A stretch of 64,000 nucleotides of DNA from Luteolibacter rhizosphaerae (lineage in GTDB: Bacteria; Verrucomicrobiota; Verrucomicrobiia; Verrucomicrobiales; Akkermansiaceae): contig NZ_JAPDDR010000001.1 in assembly GCF_025950095.1 (NCBI RefSeq), positions 1 through 64,000 of the forward strand, read 5' to 3'. The notes beneath the pieces were generated by a model. That model saw nothing but the letters and a program-made list of their open reading frames with translations. It was not told the DNA's origin and ran no database searches. Shown piece by piece: positions 17,144 to 25,173 of the stretch. The translations under genes were made by a program, and so were the position numbers. Position 1 is the stretch's first letter, and each line of letters starts with the position of its first letter.

Positions 17144-18979
17144 TTACTCCTTCGGGGTGGTGTTGGCGGCGTAGGGCGATGCCTCACCGGCGGGTGGATA
17201 GAACTCGGCCATCTTGGCGACGAACTCATCGATGAAGACCTGCATGCCGCTGGTGGTCTCTTTGATCCGGCTATTCAGGTAGCTGTAGATGAAGAGTGCA
17301 GGGATCGCGACGATCAGGCCGGCGACCGTGGCGAGCAGCGCGCTGGCGATGCCGGGGGCGATCGAGTTCACATCCACCTCCCCGCTCTTCGCGATGATCG
17401 CGAAGGTGATCATCACGCCGACCACGGTGCCAAGCAGGCCGACGTAGGGGCCTCCTGCGATGCTGATGGTGAGGAAGACGAGGCCTTTGGTCAGACGGTG
17501 GGTCTCCTGCACGAGTCCGCCATCGAGCGCGGCGCGGATCGCTTGGATCGAACGACCGGACAAGCCCTTGGTCCGGTCCTTGTCGCGGGCGAGACGATGC
17601 CGGATCTCATCCGAGCCGATGTGGTAGATCTGATAGAGCGGCGACTTCTTGATCAGACTCTGAGCCCGCGCATCCGCAAGGCCGCCGAAGCTGCCGATGC
17701 TCGATTCATCCGAGTGGTCGATCGCGGTAAGGTCGGAGGACAGTTCTTTCCAGCGGCGCAGGAACTCGCGCGAAGCCTTCTGGATCGAGTTCAGGTAGTT
17801 GAACTTCTGGATCGCGACGGTCCAGCCGACCACGATCATGATGATGCAGACCCCGATGGCGATCCAACCGTCGAACATCATGTTCTTGGCGATATCACCG
17901 AAGAGCATCACGTGCTCCAAGGCTTGGCTGTGGCCGCCGCCGCCTTCGCCTCCTTCCACTTCACCGAGAGCGATGGTGCGCTGGGCGGCATCGGTGCTGC
18001 CTTGGCTCAGTGCGGCGAACTTCACCCAGGCGGCACTGCGCGGAGCCTTCGAGAGGTTGAGCTCGTCAATCTCGCCGACAAAGCGCGAGGCGCTGGCGAA
18101 GCCGCCGAGAACGATCGGTCCCGGCAGGGCGGGAAGTGTGGCGGAGAGCTGTGCGTAAGGCTCGCCATTCACGAAGAGTGAGAGCTTGTCCGCCTCGGCG
18201 CTCACCGCGAGGTGGGTCCATGTCGCGGCGGTCACCGGTTGCCCCGGGGAGCTCCGCAAGGCCCCGACTTCGATCAGCGGGATTCCCTGGTCGAGCACCA
18301 GCTTGAACGACTGCGCTCCTTCGCCACGGCTCAGGACGACCGCTCCCGATTGCAAGGCTGAGGGGCGGATCCATGCGGAGAGGGTGAAGCCGTTGTTCCA
18401 CTCCAAGGATGAGGAGGCGGCGATGGTCACGGGATCTGCTCCGAGCAAACGTGCGCCGCTGCCGATGATGGCTCCCTCCGAGGCGGTGAGCGGTCCTGAA
18501 GCATTGTTGCCATTGGTCGTGGCATCAGCAGGGGCGCCGCCCTTGTCGGCAAAGTGATAGACCAGGGCCGAGTCATAGACATCGGCAGGCTTCAAAGCCG
18601 GAGCGGCAGCGGGATTCGCGGACCCGTAGTAGAGATGAAGCGAGGTCTTGGCATTTGCCGCGATGGTTGGCACCTCCACCCACACAAAGGCCTCGTTCAC
18701 GATGCTGTCGTACTTCTCGATGTGATGGGGAAGCAGGGTGCCGTCCGAGCCGATGAAGCGCAGATCGCTGCCATCCGCGGCGGCCGAGCTGAATTGGAAA
18801 TTGCCATCGTGCAAGCGGACCAGCACCGCGCTACCTTGGAGCGCGTCGCCGATGTTGGCCGCGTCCGAGCCGGTGTTGACAGTGAGTTCCTGACGCTGGG
18901 TCCAGTCCTTGTTCCACCAATCGGCGGCATGCAGCTGGGCGGCGAGAAGCAGTGTGAAGGCGAGTTGTCTCGTGATCAT
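17144..18979 (-). CDS. DUF2341-LamG-ExbB fusion: proton channel with periplasmic lectin-like domain
   Basis: The 611-residue protein has a signal peptide (1-18), then a DUF2341 segment (WWNKDWTQRQELTVN, DLRFIGSDGTLLPHHIEKYD, VWVEVPTIAANAKTSLHLYYG). A LamG/concanavalin-like domain lies at about 150-310 (GFTLSAWIRPS, WTHLAVSAEADKLSLFVNG, GEIDELNLSKAPRS). From about 350 to 600 it is a complete MotA/TolQ/ExbB channel: one helix near 365-390 and the conserved pair of helices with GLLGTVVGVMITF and GIASALLATVAGLIVAIPALFIY. It should form the inner-membrane motor with ExbD. The large sensor-like periplasmic module is not part of ordinary ExbB. It lies 12 nt after tpsB. I recall similar fusions in other genomes but cannot verify how widespread they are. 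Confidence 0.9.
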   Translation of the reverse strand: MITRQLAFTLLLAAQLHAADWWNKDWTQRQELTVNTGSDAANIGDALQGSAVLVRLHDGNFQFSSAAADGSDLRFIGSDGTLLPHHIEKYDSIVNEAFVWVEVPTIAANAKTSLHLYYGSANPAAAPALKPADVYDSALVYHFADKGGAPADATTNGNNASGPLTASEGAIIGSGARLLGADPVTIAASSSLEWNNGFTLSAWIRPSALQSGAVVLSRGEGAQSFKLVLDQGIPLIEVGALRSSPGQPVTAATWTHLAVSAEADKLSLFVNGEPYAQLSATLPALPGPIVLGGFASASRFVGEIDELNLSKAPRSAAWVKFAALSQGSTDAAQRTIALGEVEGGEGGGGHSQALEHVMLFGDIAKNMMFDGWIAIGVCIIMIVVGWTVAIQKFNYLNSIQKASREFLRRWKELSSDLTAIDHSDESSIGSFGGLADARAQSLIKKSPLYQIYHIGSDEIRHRLARDKDRTKGLSGRSIQAIRAALDGGLVQETHRLTKGLVFLTISIAGGPYVGLLGTVVGVMITFAIIAKSGEVDVNSIAPGIASALLATVAGLIVAIPALFIYSYLNSRIKETTSGMQVFIDEFVAKMAEFYPPAGEASPYAANTTPKE

Positions 18980-18991
18980 ACGGGAGAGGTG

Positions 18992-20569
18992 TTAGAATTC
19001 CGCCCAGCCGCGGAAGGTGATGCGGATATCGCCGGACTCGGCTTCCGCTTGCGTGGTGAAGGGCATCGCCACGTCCAGCGAGCCATTGTAGTGTTGCCGG
19101 TAGCGGAAGCGGGTGCCTGCTCCGGCGCTCAAGAAGTTGTAGAAGGACTTCTGCGAGGGCAGGGCATCCAGCACCGTGACCGTGCCGCCGTCGATGAAGG
19201 CATGCACGCGCCACTCATCGGCTCGCTTGGCGGTGCTGCTTTTCTCCCCGGTGAAGGAAGGGCTGCGGTATTCGGCGGTGGCGAAGAGCCCGTTGTCACC
19301 GAGCGCGGTCGCCTCGAGGTAGCCGCGGGCATTGCCCAAGCCGCCGCCGGCAATCTGTTCGCTGTTTATCAGCGGCTGGCTGGAGACCTGGCCTTGGATC
19401 TTGCCGAAGAGTTGCGAGCCGTCGGTCAGATCGCGGGTGTGCGAGACATCCCCGCGCAGGAAAATGAAGCTACCATCCGCCTGGTAGCGCTTGGCATCGA
19501 ATTCCGCCTGATCGCTGCCCATGCCGCGGAGGTGGAAGTTCAGCGAGAGATTCGCTTCGGTGAAGGAGTTCGGCTTGGTCCAGGAAGCACCGTAGTTGGC
19601 GCTGATCGGGTAGTAGGTGATCGGCGTCTTGCCGACCGTGTTGCCGATGCGCAGGTCCTGATCGAAGGACTTGTAGTCGATGCCGAGGCTGAGGGTCTGG
19701 TAGAATCCCTCCTTCGAGGGAAGATCGTAGAGGGCGCGCAGACCGATGGTCTCGCCGGGAGCCACCACGGCCGCGCCGCCGAGGGTGGAGATATCGCTAT
19801 GCTGCTTGGTTCCCTGCAGCATGAGTGTCACGCTGTCCGAGACCCGGGCCATGTAGTAGCCGGAGTAGACCAGCGCATCGTCCGGGCGTTCGGGAGCGAT
19901 CTGGAGGTTCCCCCCGATGGTATGCCCGAGTTGAAAGAGGTTCGAGTAGCTCAGCGCCGCATTCACACGCAGCGGCGTGGTATTCGCGTTGTAGCGGTTG
20001 TTCAGCTCCAGCGAGCCGTGGAGCGGCAGTTCATCTTCCACCTTCAGGTCGATATCGACCGTGCCCGGCAAGGCGCCGGGTGAGAGCGAAGGCGTCACTC
20101 GGCGATCAGCCTGGCGGTTCAGCGCCATGATCTCCTTCTTCACGGCATTGAAGTTCGGGACCTCGCCTTCGGCCAGGGACGGCACCTCGGACTTGATGCG
20201 GCTCGGCAGGAAGTAGCGGGAACCATTCACCCGGAGACGGGCCACCTTGCCTTCCGTGACCTCAAGACGGATCACTCCGCTCTTGGGATCCTGCACGGGA
20301 ATGGACACGGAGACGGTCGCATAGCCTTTGTCACGGAAGGCCTTCTCGAGCGCGGCGCGCGCTTGATCGACATCGCCGGTCGTGCGGCCCGGACCGAGGA
20401 AGGGATAGACCGCCTCTTCAATTTCCAGCGGGGTGAGCTTGGTCGAGCCCTGCACGCGATACTCGCGGATGAAGTATAGGGGCGCTTCTTCAGCGGCGCC
20501 CACGGAGCCCGCCGCTAGTACGAACCAAAGCGCGGCCCTGCCCGCAACGGCGGTCAGGGTTTCGCGCAT
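18992..20569 (-). CDS. TpsB/FhaC/ShlB-type two-partner secretion transporter
   Basis: This outer-membrane protein exports the TpsA partner. After a signal peptide (ending GSVGAAEE) there are two POTRA domains, the first with IREYRVQGSTKLTPLEIEEAVYPFLGPGR and DKGYATVSVSIPVQ, the second with RRVTPSLSPGALPGTVDIDLKVED. A 16-strand barrel follows, with the family motifs GQVSSQPLINSEQIAGGGLGNARGY (the RGY motif region) and a C-terminal strand ending WAEF with terminal Phe. The length, about 525 residues, fits FhaC. The ATG at 20569 gives a compact signal peptide; an in-frame GTG at 20596 would add nine residues. It is the first gene of the nine-gene run that ends with sbp. Confidence 0.93.
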   Translation of the reverse strand: MRETLTAVAGRAALWFVLAAGSVGAAEEAPLYFIREYRVQGSTKLTPLEIEEAVYPFLGPGRTTGDVDQARAALEKAFRDKGYATVSVSIPVQDPKSGVIRLEVTEGKVARLRVNGSRYFLPSRIKSEVPSLAEGEVPNFNAVKKEIMALNRQADRRVTPSLSPGALPGTVDIDLKVEDELPLHGSLELNNRYNANTTPLRVNAALSYSNLFQLGHTIGGNLQIAPERPDDALVYSGYYMARVSDSVTLMLQGTKQHSDISTLGGAAVVAPGETIGLRALYDLPSKEGFYQTLSLGIDYKSFDQDLRIGNTVGKTPITYYPISANYGASWTKPNSFTEANLSLNFHLRGMGSDQAEFDAKRYQADGSFIFLRGDVSHTRDLTDGSQLFGKIQGQVSSQPLINSEQIAGGGLGNARGYLEATALGDNGLFATAEYRSPSFTGEKSSTAKRADEWRVHAFIDGGTVTVLDALPSQKSFYNFLSAGAGTRFRYRQHYNGSLDVAMPFTTQAEAESGDIRITFRGWAEF

Positions 20570-20596
20570 GTTCTTACGATGAATCTGGTATTTCAC

Positions 20597-20777
20597 GAAG
20601 GTCGCCGGTTATCCGCCCCTTGCTCGGAGACCGCAACGGTGCTGCGGCGGAGATCCTGCTGGAGGTAGGCTTTCGGACTTGGTGTTTCGCAGCGTTGCTG
20701 CGGAGGTCCTGAGGAAAGAGGCCCGGGCGATGGGAGTGGCGTGCCCGGGATGAATGGGAGGCTTTCGGACTGCTGTT
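20597..20777 (-). promoter_or_regulatory. Spacer upstream of the secretion operon
   Basis: This spacer separates the PstS-like gene from tpsB on the same strand and is the natural place for the operon promoter. The 13-mer aggctttcggact occurs at 20667-20679 and again at 20759-20771, 92 bp apart. A related cccggg pair brackets 20730-20750. No convincing -35/-10 pair could be assigned. The repeats could be regulator sites or decayed mobile sequence. Confidence 0.35.
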
Positions 20778-20803
20778 CCGCCCGGCACTCACGTGCCGGG
20801 CGG
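20778..20803. terminator. Perfect hairpin after the PstS-like gene (possible terminator)
   Basis: Arms ccgcccggcac (20778-20788) and gtgccgggcgg (20793-20803) pair perfectly over 11 bp around a 4-nt loop. It lies 28 nt past the stop codon of the minus-strand gene ending at 20831, where a terminator is expected. There is no T-run on either side, so a Rho-independent role is uncertain. It could also be a processing or mRNA-stabilising element between two parts of one transcript. Confidence 0.5.
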
Positions 20804-20830
20804 GTCACAAGCGATATTCAAGGAAGAATC

Positions 20831-22171
20831 TTACTTCGGCACCACGAGACCGCCGTCGGTGAAGCGTTGGACCTTGAAGCTAGCATCATCGAAAAGTCCG
20901 CCGCCGGACGGAGCGTCGACGTTCTTGATTTGGTCGCGCAGGGCATCCGCGAAGGTCGCCTTGAGACCGGAGAGACCGCTTTGCGGCTTCACGATGCGGT
21001 TGTAGAGCCAGGCGGTGTATTTGCCGTTCCGAACGTTTTCGTTGGTCAGTTCGACGCCGTTATACTTCAGGGCGATGCCGCGGTTGGCCACCGGGAGCAC
21101 GCCGTTCAGGCCGAGGATGCGGTTGTTCGCATCGCCGGGAGTCACGTAGCCGACGTAGTAGCCATCGACCGCGTCCTCATACAGGTATTCTGTCTGCTGA
21201 GTGTCGGGGTTGAAGAAGGCGCCACGGTAGGCATCGGGGCCGAGGTCGGCAGTGAGCGTCTGTGCGACCAGAGCTCCCGAGCTGTAGCCACCGCTACCCA
21301 GGCTGCTGAAGATTCCGCTGATGGTCTCGGCGGGCCAGAGGGCTTGCTTGCCCACCACGCCACCGTAGACGAGTCCGTTTGCCGAGGTTTGCGGAGTGCC
21401 TCCGTCAAGGGCGGCGAAGCTCGGCTGCCAGACCTTCACCGCGGTGGAGGTGCCCAGGCCGACTTCGGTGTAGGCACCGAATCGCTGACCGGCATCGGTG
21501 TTTCTTCCGATGGCCCAAACCGTCTTGTTGTTGTCGTTGGTGTAGTCACCCGTGAACTGGGAGAGACGGACCGAACCGGTGGTGTAGAGCAGCTGTGCCA
21601 GCTGCGTGGTGATGTTCGCACCGGTGGCCGGGAAGCCCGGGCTGGCATAGAAGCCGAGCGGGGAGACGCCCACCACTTCCTCGATCACGGGACTGTAGGT
21701 GACATTCTCGTAGAAGCCGTTGAAGGGTGAGGTGGACTGGAAGTTCGTGGAGAAGCCGAAGTCGGCCTTCGCGAGTTGGTAGTCGGTCCCCTCCGTGGTG
21801 CCGGTGAGCGGGTTCGGCACCGCGCCCGTGCCGGTACCATTGCTCACCACGAAGCGTTGGTCGGTGTTACCCGCCACGGCCGCGATGCCGGCGAGCGCAC
21901 CGGCGTAGGAGACCTTGATGGTCACCGCATTGCCGGCGTAGGTACCGCTCCAGGCACCGAAGTTCGCGCCGGTCGCAACGCCGAGATCCCCCGTGGAGGA
22001 CGTATTCCCGTTGATGCCTTGGAAGGTCCAGCCGGAGGCGAGCAGCTTGGAGATCGCGGTTTGGGTCGCGGTGCGGTCGCCGTTCGAGGCGACGATGCGA
22101 ATGGTCGTCTGGGCGTGCGCGGCACCGCCAAGCGCGAGAACGGTGAGAAGCAGGGAAGGAAGAAGTTTCAT
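20831..22171 (-). CDS. Secreted PstS-like (periplasmic-binding-superfamily) protein
   Basis: The 446-residue protein has a clear signal peptide (1-21, ending AHAQ). The mature start TTIRIVASNGDRTATQTAISKLL and the later KVSYAGALAGIAAVAGN resemble secreted PstS-like substrate-binding proteins common in Verrucomicrobiota, which begin 'IRITGSTAFR' and carry a 'SGSxxGI' motif. The remaining sequence is Gly/Thr-rich with aromatic residues. No transporter genes are adjacent, so a true solute-transport role is unproven; it may instead bind phosphate or another anion outside the cell. It is 42 nt downstream of the calcium-repeat protein gene and probably co-transcribed with it. Confidence 0.75.
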   Translation of the reverse strand: MKLLPSLLLTVLALGGAAHAQTTIRIVASNGDRTATQTAISKLLASGWTFQGINGNTSSTGDLGVATGANFGAWSGTYAGNAVTIKVSYAGALAGIAAVAGNTDQRFVVSNGTGTGAVPNPLTGTTEGTDYQLAKADFGFSTNFQSTSPFNGFYENVTYSPVIEEVVGVSPLGFYASPGFPATGANITTQLAQLLYTTGSVRLSQFTGDYTNDNNKTVWAIGRNTDAGQRFGAYTEVGLGTSTAVKVWQPSFAALDGGTPQTSANGLVYGGVVGKQALWPAETISGIFSSLGSGGYSSGALVAQTLTADLGPDAYRGAFFNPDTQQTEYLYEDAVDGYYVGYVTPGDANNRILGLNGVLPVANRGIALKYNGVELTNENVRNGKYTAWLYNRIVKPQSGLSGLKATFADALRDQIKNVDAPSGGGLFDDASFKVQRFTDGGLVVPK

Positions 22172-22213
22172 AGGAGTATGGAAATTGAATCGGTTAGATA
22201 AAGGGGGAGGGGA

Positions 22214-23257
22214 TCACTGGCTGACATTCACGCGGTAGAAGCCGGTGGCGCGGCTGCGGCGCTCGGTGTTCGTATCGACGTATTCCTCAAGAGCCGTGGT
22301 GGCGCCGATGTTTAGCGTGGCAATGGTTTGCCAACCCGAGAGATCCTCGGAGTACTGGACGGTGTAGGTGCGGTTCGCAGCCGATTGGAAGCGGATGGCA
22401 GGGCCGTTGGCGGTCTGCACCACTTCCTTGACGTTGAAGAAGCTCGACCCGTTGTTCGGATCGGTTCCCGCCACGGCTTCTTCGGCATCGGTCCAGCCAT
22501 CGCCGTCGGTATCGAGATTCGGTTGGGTCGCGCTTGCCGCCGTGAAGGTTACGAGGCCGGATCCGCTGATCGTAAAGCGGCCGAGATTTTGCACCGGCGT
22601 GGTGGTGCTGCTCGAAATGCGGTAGAAGTCGAGAACCGTGCCACTGACCCCCCCACCGAAGTCGCCCTCGATGCTTCCCCACTGGCTGAGATTGCCGAAG
22701 TCCGTGGTTCCCGGTGTTGCGACTTGGAAGTTGTAGCTGGCACCACCGGAGAAGTTGCTCTGGAGGGTCGCCACCGGGCTGTTCGTCGTGGCATTGCGCC
22801 CGCGATAACCGTTGATGCCCTCCAAGACGCTGAGGACCTGACTGGTCACGCTATTGCGGCCTGCCAGGTTAAGGTCGGACCAAGGTGCCGAAGCGGTGGC
22901 GGGCACCGGGCGTTCCCTTGATCCGTAGACCGCTGGGCTGGCACTGTTCCGGGTGCCGAAGACACCCCAGAAGAGATCGGTCCGGGAAGCCCAGTTGGCA
23001 CCATACTGAGTTTGGAGGTCCGCCCCAAGATCACCAAGGGCGCTCAGCGTGAAAGTTGAACCGGGGCTCGCGTTCCGGAAGGCGGTATCCTGACCCAGAT
23101 TTACCAGGTAGGAAGAGTCGGAGCCCTGACCGCCGCTGGCGCGGAAGCCGAGAAACACGTCTCCATTGGCGGGATTCGGAACCGGCGCGGCGCTTGCAGC
23201 AGCAAACCCCGCCACGACAATGGAGGAGAATTTTACATTAAAAGGTATGAATTTCAT
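22214..23257 (-). CDS. Secreted protein with a calcium-repeat and C-terminal FYRV module
   Basis: The 347-residue protein has a signal peptide (about 1-23). The N-terminal domain (NGDVFLGFRASGGQGSDSSYLVNLGQD, LFWGVFGTRN) is a type often found in verrucomicrobial secreted proteins, but no function is known to me. A single thrombospondin type-3-like calcium repeat follows (DTDGDGWTDAEEAVAGTDPNN, about residues 254-274). The C-terminal 60 residues (RTYTVQYSEDLSGWQTIATLN ... FYRVNVSQ) form a module also seen at the ends of two other proteins in this window. It is preceded by the structured leader and followed closely by the PstS-like gene. Confidence 0.8.
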   Translation of the reverse strand: MKFIPFNVKFSSIVVAGFAAASAAPVPNPANGDVFLGFRASGGQGSDSSYLVNLGQDTAFRNASPGSTFTLSALGDLGADLQTQYGANWASRTDLFWGVFGTRNSASPAVYGSRERPVPATASAPWSDLNLAGRNSVTSQVLSVLEGINGYRGRNATTNSPVATLQSNFSGGASYNFQVATPGTTDFGNLSQWGSIEGDFGGGVSGTVLDFYRISSSTTTPVQNLGRFTISGSGLVTFTAASATQPNLDTDGDGWTDAEEAVAGTDPNNGSSFFNVKEVVQTANGPAIRFQSAANRTYTVQYSEDLSGWQTIATLNIGATTALEEYVDTNTERRSRATGFYRVNVSQ

Positions 23258-23620
23258 CTAGGGAGAATCTGGAGGATCGGTATTGGGAGACGACGTGACG
23301 CCGGGAGATAGAAATGAAAAGGTCTGCCGACGCCACGTCGTGGTCACCGAGCAGCCGCATCAGCCCGGAGTGCAGCACCGAGATGCACCCGTGGATGACG
23401 TGACACGTCGACTGGTTAGTACATGGCGAGGACTTGTCCCCTGATCTGGACCGATCCGCTTCAGAATTCCTGATCGCCGATCGGCAAACCGGGCTTTCAC
23501 CCGACTTCAATCGCTTGGACTCCACATTTGATGGTCGTCCTCACCTTGTTGGCTCCCTGTCGTGAGGGTCGCCAGCCATGGCCCTTTGTAGGTTACCAAG
23601 GGCGGCTTTCTGGCCGCGGG
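23258..23620 (-). promoter_or_regulatory. Long hairpin-rich leader, unidentified (candidate riboswitch or leader RNA)
   Basis: About 350 nt precede the secreted-protein gene on its own strand and contain no credible gene. Several stems are visible. 23602-23617 is gcggc/gccgc around 6 nt. 23581-23603 is gccctt/aagggc around 11 nt and overlaps the first stem by two bases. 23539-23567 is cctcac/gtgagg around 17 nt. 23490-23503 reads CGGGT-GAAA-GCCCG on the minus strand, a GNRA tetraloop. 23476-23485 is the palindrome gccgatcggc. GNRA loops and clustered stems are typical of structured RNA. I compared it by eye with cobalamin, SAM, TPP, FMN, glycine, c-di-GMP-I and other known classes and found no match. 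Confidence 0.45.
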
Positions 23621-23625
23621 CGGAA

Positions 23626-23652
23626 TTCATACTCCTTGGGAGGGTTTTGCAA
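23626..23652 (-). promoter_or_regulatory. Candidate promoter for the leader and secreted-protein genes
   Basis: On the minus strand TTGCAA (23652-23647) and TATGAA (23631-23626) are separated by 15 nt. They stand directly before the first hairpin of the leader, which would place the transcript start near 23620. The spacing is two bases short of the sigma-70 optimum, so the call is weak. Confidence 0.3.
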
Positions 23653-23839
23653 GAGTTTTTTACGCGAGGCTTGGTAGGTGAAGGAGTTGGGCTCGATTTC
23701 CCCCACTGTTTGGCCCTCCGATCAATCGGGTTTCCTTGTAAGGATCTTTTTAAGAAAAGTCCGGTTTTGAGGCGAAATTCGGCTGAAATCCATAGAACTT
23801 GCTCTGGTCAAAGGCTTTCCCGGATGTTACCTGATATTC

Positions 23840-24856
23840 ATGTTCGCTTTACGAATTGCTGCCGGAACCCTGCTTCTTGCGGGGGTTCTTGTGTCGGCGT
23901 CGTGTGACAAGGCCAAGCTGGCGGTGGATGCGGCGCGTGAAAAATTTCGGGGCGCGGCTGATCCCAATGCTCCTGCCGCGCCTGGTGGCGATGTAGCCCC
24001 GGATCTTGCCTCGCAGGTAGACAGCGGCGCGGAGGGTGTCCGCTTCCGGCGGGATCTTCCTTTTCCTATGAACCTGCGCGTGAGGCTTACGGACACCCGC
24101 AGTGTTCAGAATGCCCGCATGAGCAGCACCTCCGCCTTGGGCAGCGAGTCGTCTTCGGTGACTGTGGATATGGAGAGCGTCAGCGTTCTGGATCGTCGGG
24201 GGCCGGTGGTCGGCATTGCAGTCGAACGTTCCGGCGTGGTGGTGCCTCTTGTAGATGGCGAGAAGAAGCAGGAGACGAAGACCCCGGATCAAGGGACTTC
24301 GGGCGCACTTCCGCGGATCGCCTTTGAACAAGGACCCCGAGGATGGCGATTGGTCAGAAATCAGGGCCCGATGGACTTCCGGACAAAGCTCCAGGAGCAG
24401 GCCATCCTGCCGAGAATGGATGAGTTGCTATCCGCGGCGGGCTTGGCGCCGCGGCGGCAGTGGTTCTCTGCTTCCCGGCGCTGGGCCGCGGGTGACCGTC
24501 TGGTTCTTGAAGGAGATTCGCTTCAGATGATCTTCCCACCACGGACCAAGGGCAAGGTCACGCTGGTGTATGAAGTTGCGGAACCGATCAACGGGCACCC
24601 CTGCGGGCGCTTCTCTGTCAGCGGTGAGTACTCGCTCAAAGGTGAGCTGCGTCCGACTGGTGAGATCATCGACCGGGACGCCACGATCAAGTCGGGTAAG
24701 ATCTGGTGCTCACTTTTGTATCCACTCGTGCTGCGGACGGAGGGGGAGCTGGTCTTGACCGAATCCGAAGGCTCCGATGGTGGTCCGAAGCGTAAGCTTC
24801 AAGGTAGTGTGAAAAGCGTGTCCGCCATGAACTGGGACAAGGTTTCCGAAGGTTGA
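23840..24856 (+). CDS. Probable lipoprotein of unknown function
   Basis: The 338-residue protein has a hydrophobic signal (1-21) followed by Cys22 in SASCDKAK. This resembles a lipobox, although the -3 residue is Ser rather than Leu. The mature part has an Ala/Pro-rich linker and then a mixed alpha/beta region with GEYSLKGELRPTGEIIDRDATIKSGKIWCSLLYPLVLRTEGELVLTE, which suggests a beta-sandwich. No catalytic motif is evident and I do not recognise the family. The gene stands alone, divergent from the leader RNA, and a strong terminator follows at 24941. Confidence 0.8.
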   Translation: MFALRIAAGTLLLAGVLVSASCDKAKLAVDAAREKFRGAADPNAPAAPGGDVAPDLASQVDSGAEGVRFRRDLPFPMNLRVRLTDTRSVQNARMSSTSALGSESSSVTVDMESVSVLDRRGPVVGIAVERSGVVVPLVDGEKKQETKTPDQGTSGALPRIAFEQGPRGWRLVRNQGPMDFRTKLQEQAILPRMDELLSAAGLAPRRQWFSASRRWAAGDRLVLEGDSLQMIFPPRTKGKVTLVYEVAEPINGHPCGRFSVSGEYSLKGELRPTGEIIDRDATIKSGKIWCSLLYPLVLRTEGELVLTESEGSDGGPKRKLQGSVKSVSAMNWDKVSEG

Positions 24857-25173
24857 TAAGCTTCGTGGGGACTTCGGGTGCCGCGCGCTACTGCGCTCGT
24901 TGGCAGTTGTTGGAGATCCCGGAAGCAAGGGCCTTAAAACAAAAGTCCCCGGACACTAGAGGGGGGAACCGTTCCAGTGTCCGGGGGCCCTTTTGGGGGG
25001 CTGTGCAACTATCCCTTACGAGAAAAATGCTGTCCGATTTTGCCCCTGATGGCCAGCGGCGAATCGTGAGAAATGCATTTTCTTTGAAACTCCCTTACGT
25101 TGAGCAGTTCTATCCGTGATCTAACAAAGATGACGCGAGAGTTGTGCGGAGAGTTGAATCGCGGAAGCCGATT
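24857..25173. other. Spacer between convergent genes
   Basis: Apart from the terminator at 24941-24994, nothing coding is seen. The rest is AT-richer than the genes around it and holds a repeated 9-mer tcccttacg (near 25012 and 25090) and a loose inverted pair (agaaaaatgc / gcattttct) of unknown meaning. Confidence 0.4.
24941..24994. terminator. Strong bidirectional Rho-independent terminator
   Basis: Arms ccccggacact (24947-24957) and agtgtccgggg (24976-24986) form an 11-bp stem. A-rich sequence precedes it (aaaag) and a T-run follows (cttttg), so it can terminate from either side. It serves the lipoprotein gene, and rimO converges from the other side. Confidence 0.85.

Noticed and set aside
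18554-20083. Plus-strand frame opposite the ExbB fusion and TpsB genes
   Set aside because: Its protein is unstructured and charged, and it is antisense to two clear family members.
20778-20803. Attachment site or IS terminal repeat
   Set aside because: A perfect hairpin with a 4-nt loop fits a terminator-like element better; no duplicated flank or transposase is near it.
23258-23620. Leader read as a cobalamin riboswitch
   Set aside because: It has a GGGTGAAAGCCC stem that recalls the cobalamin core, but the full GGAATCCGGTGAGAATCC-type segment and the B12 box are missing. The true cobalamin element is at 28315-28490.
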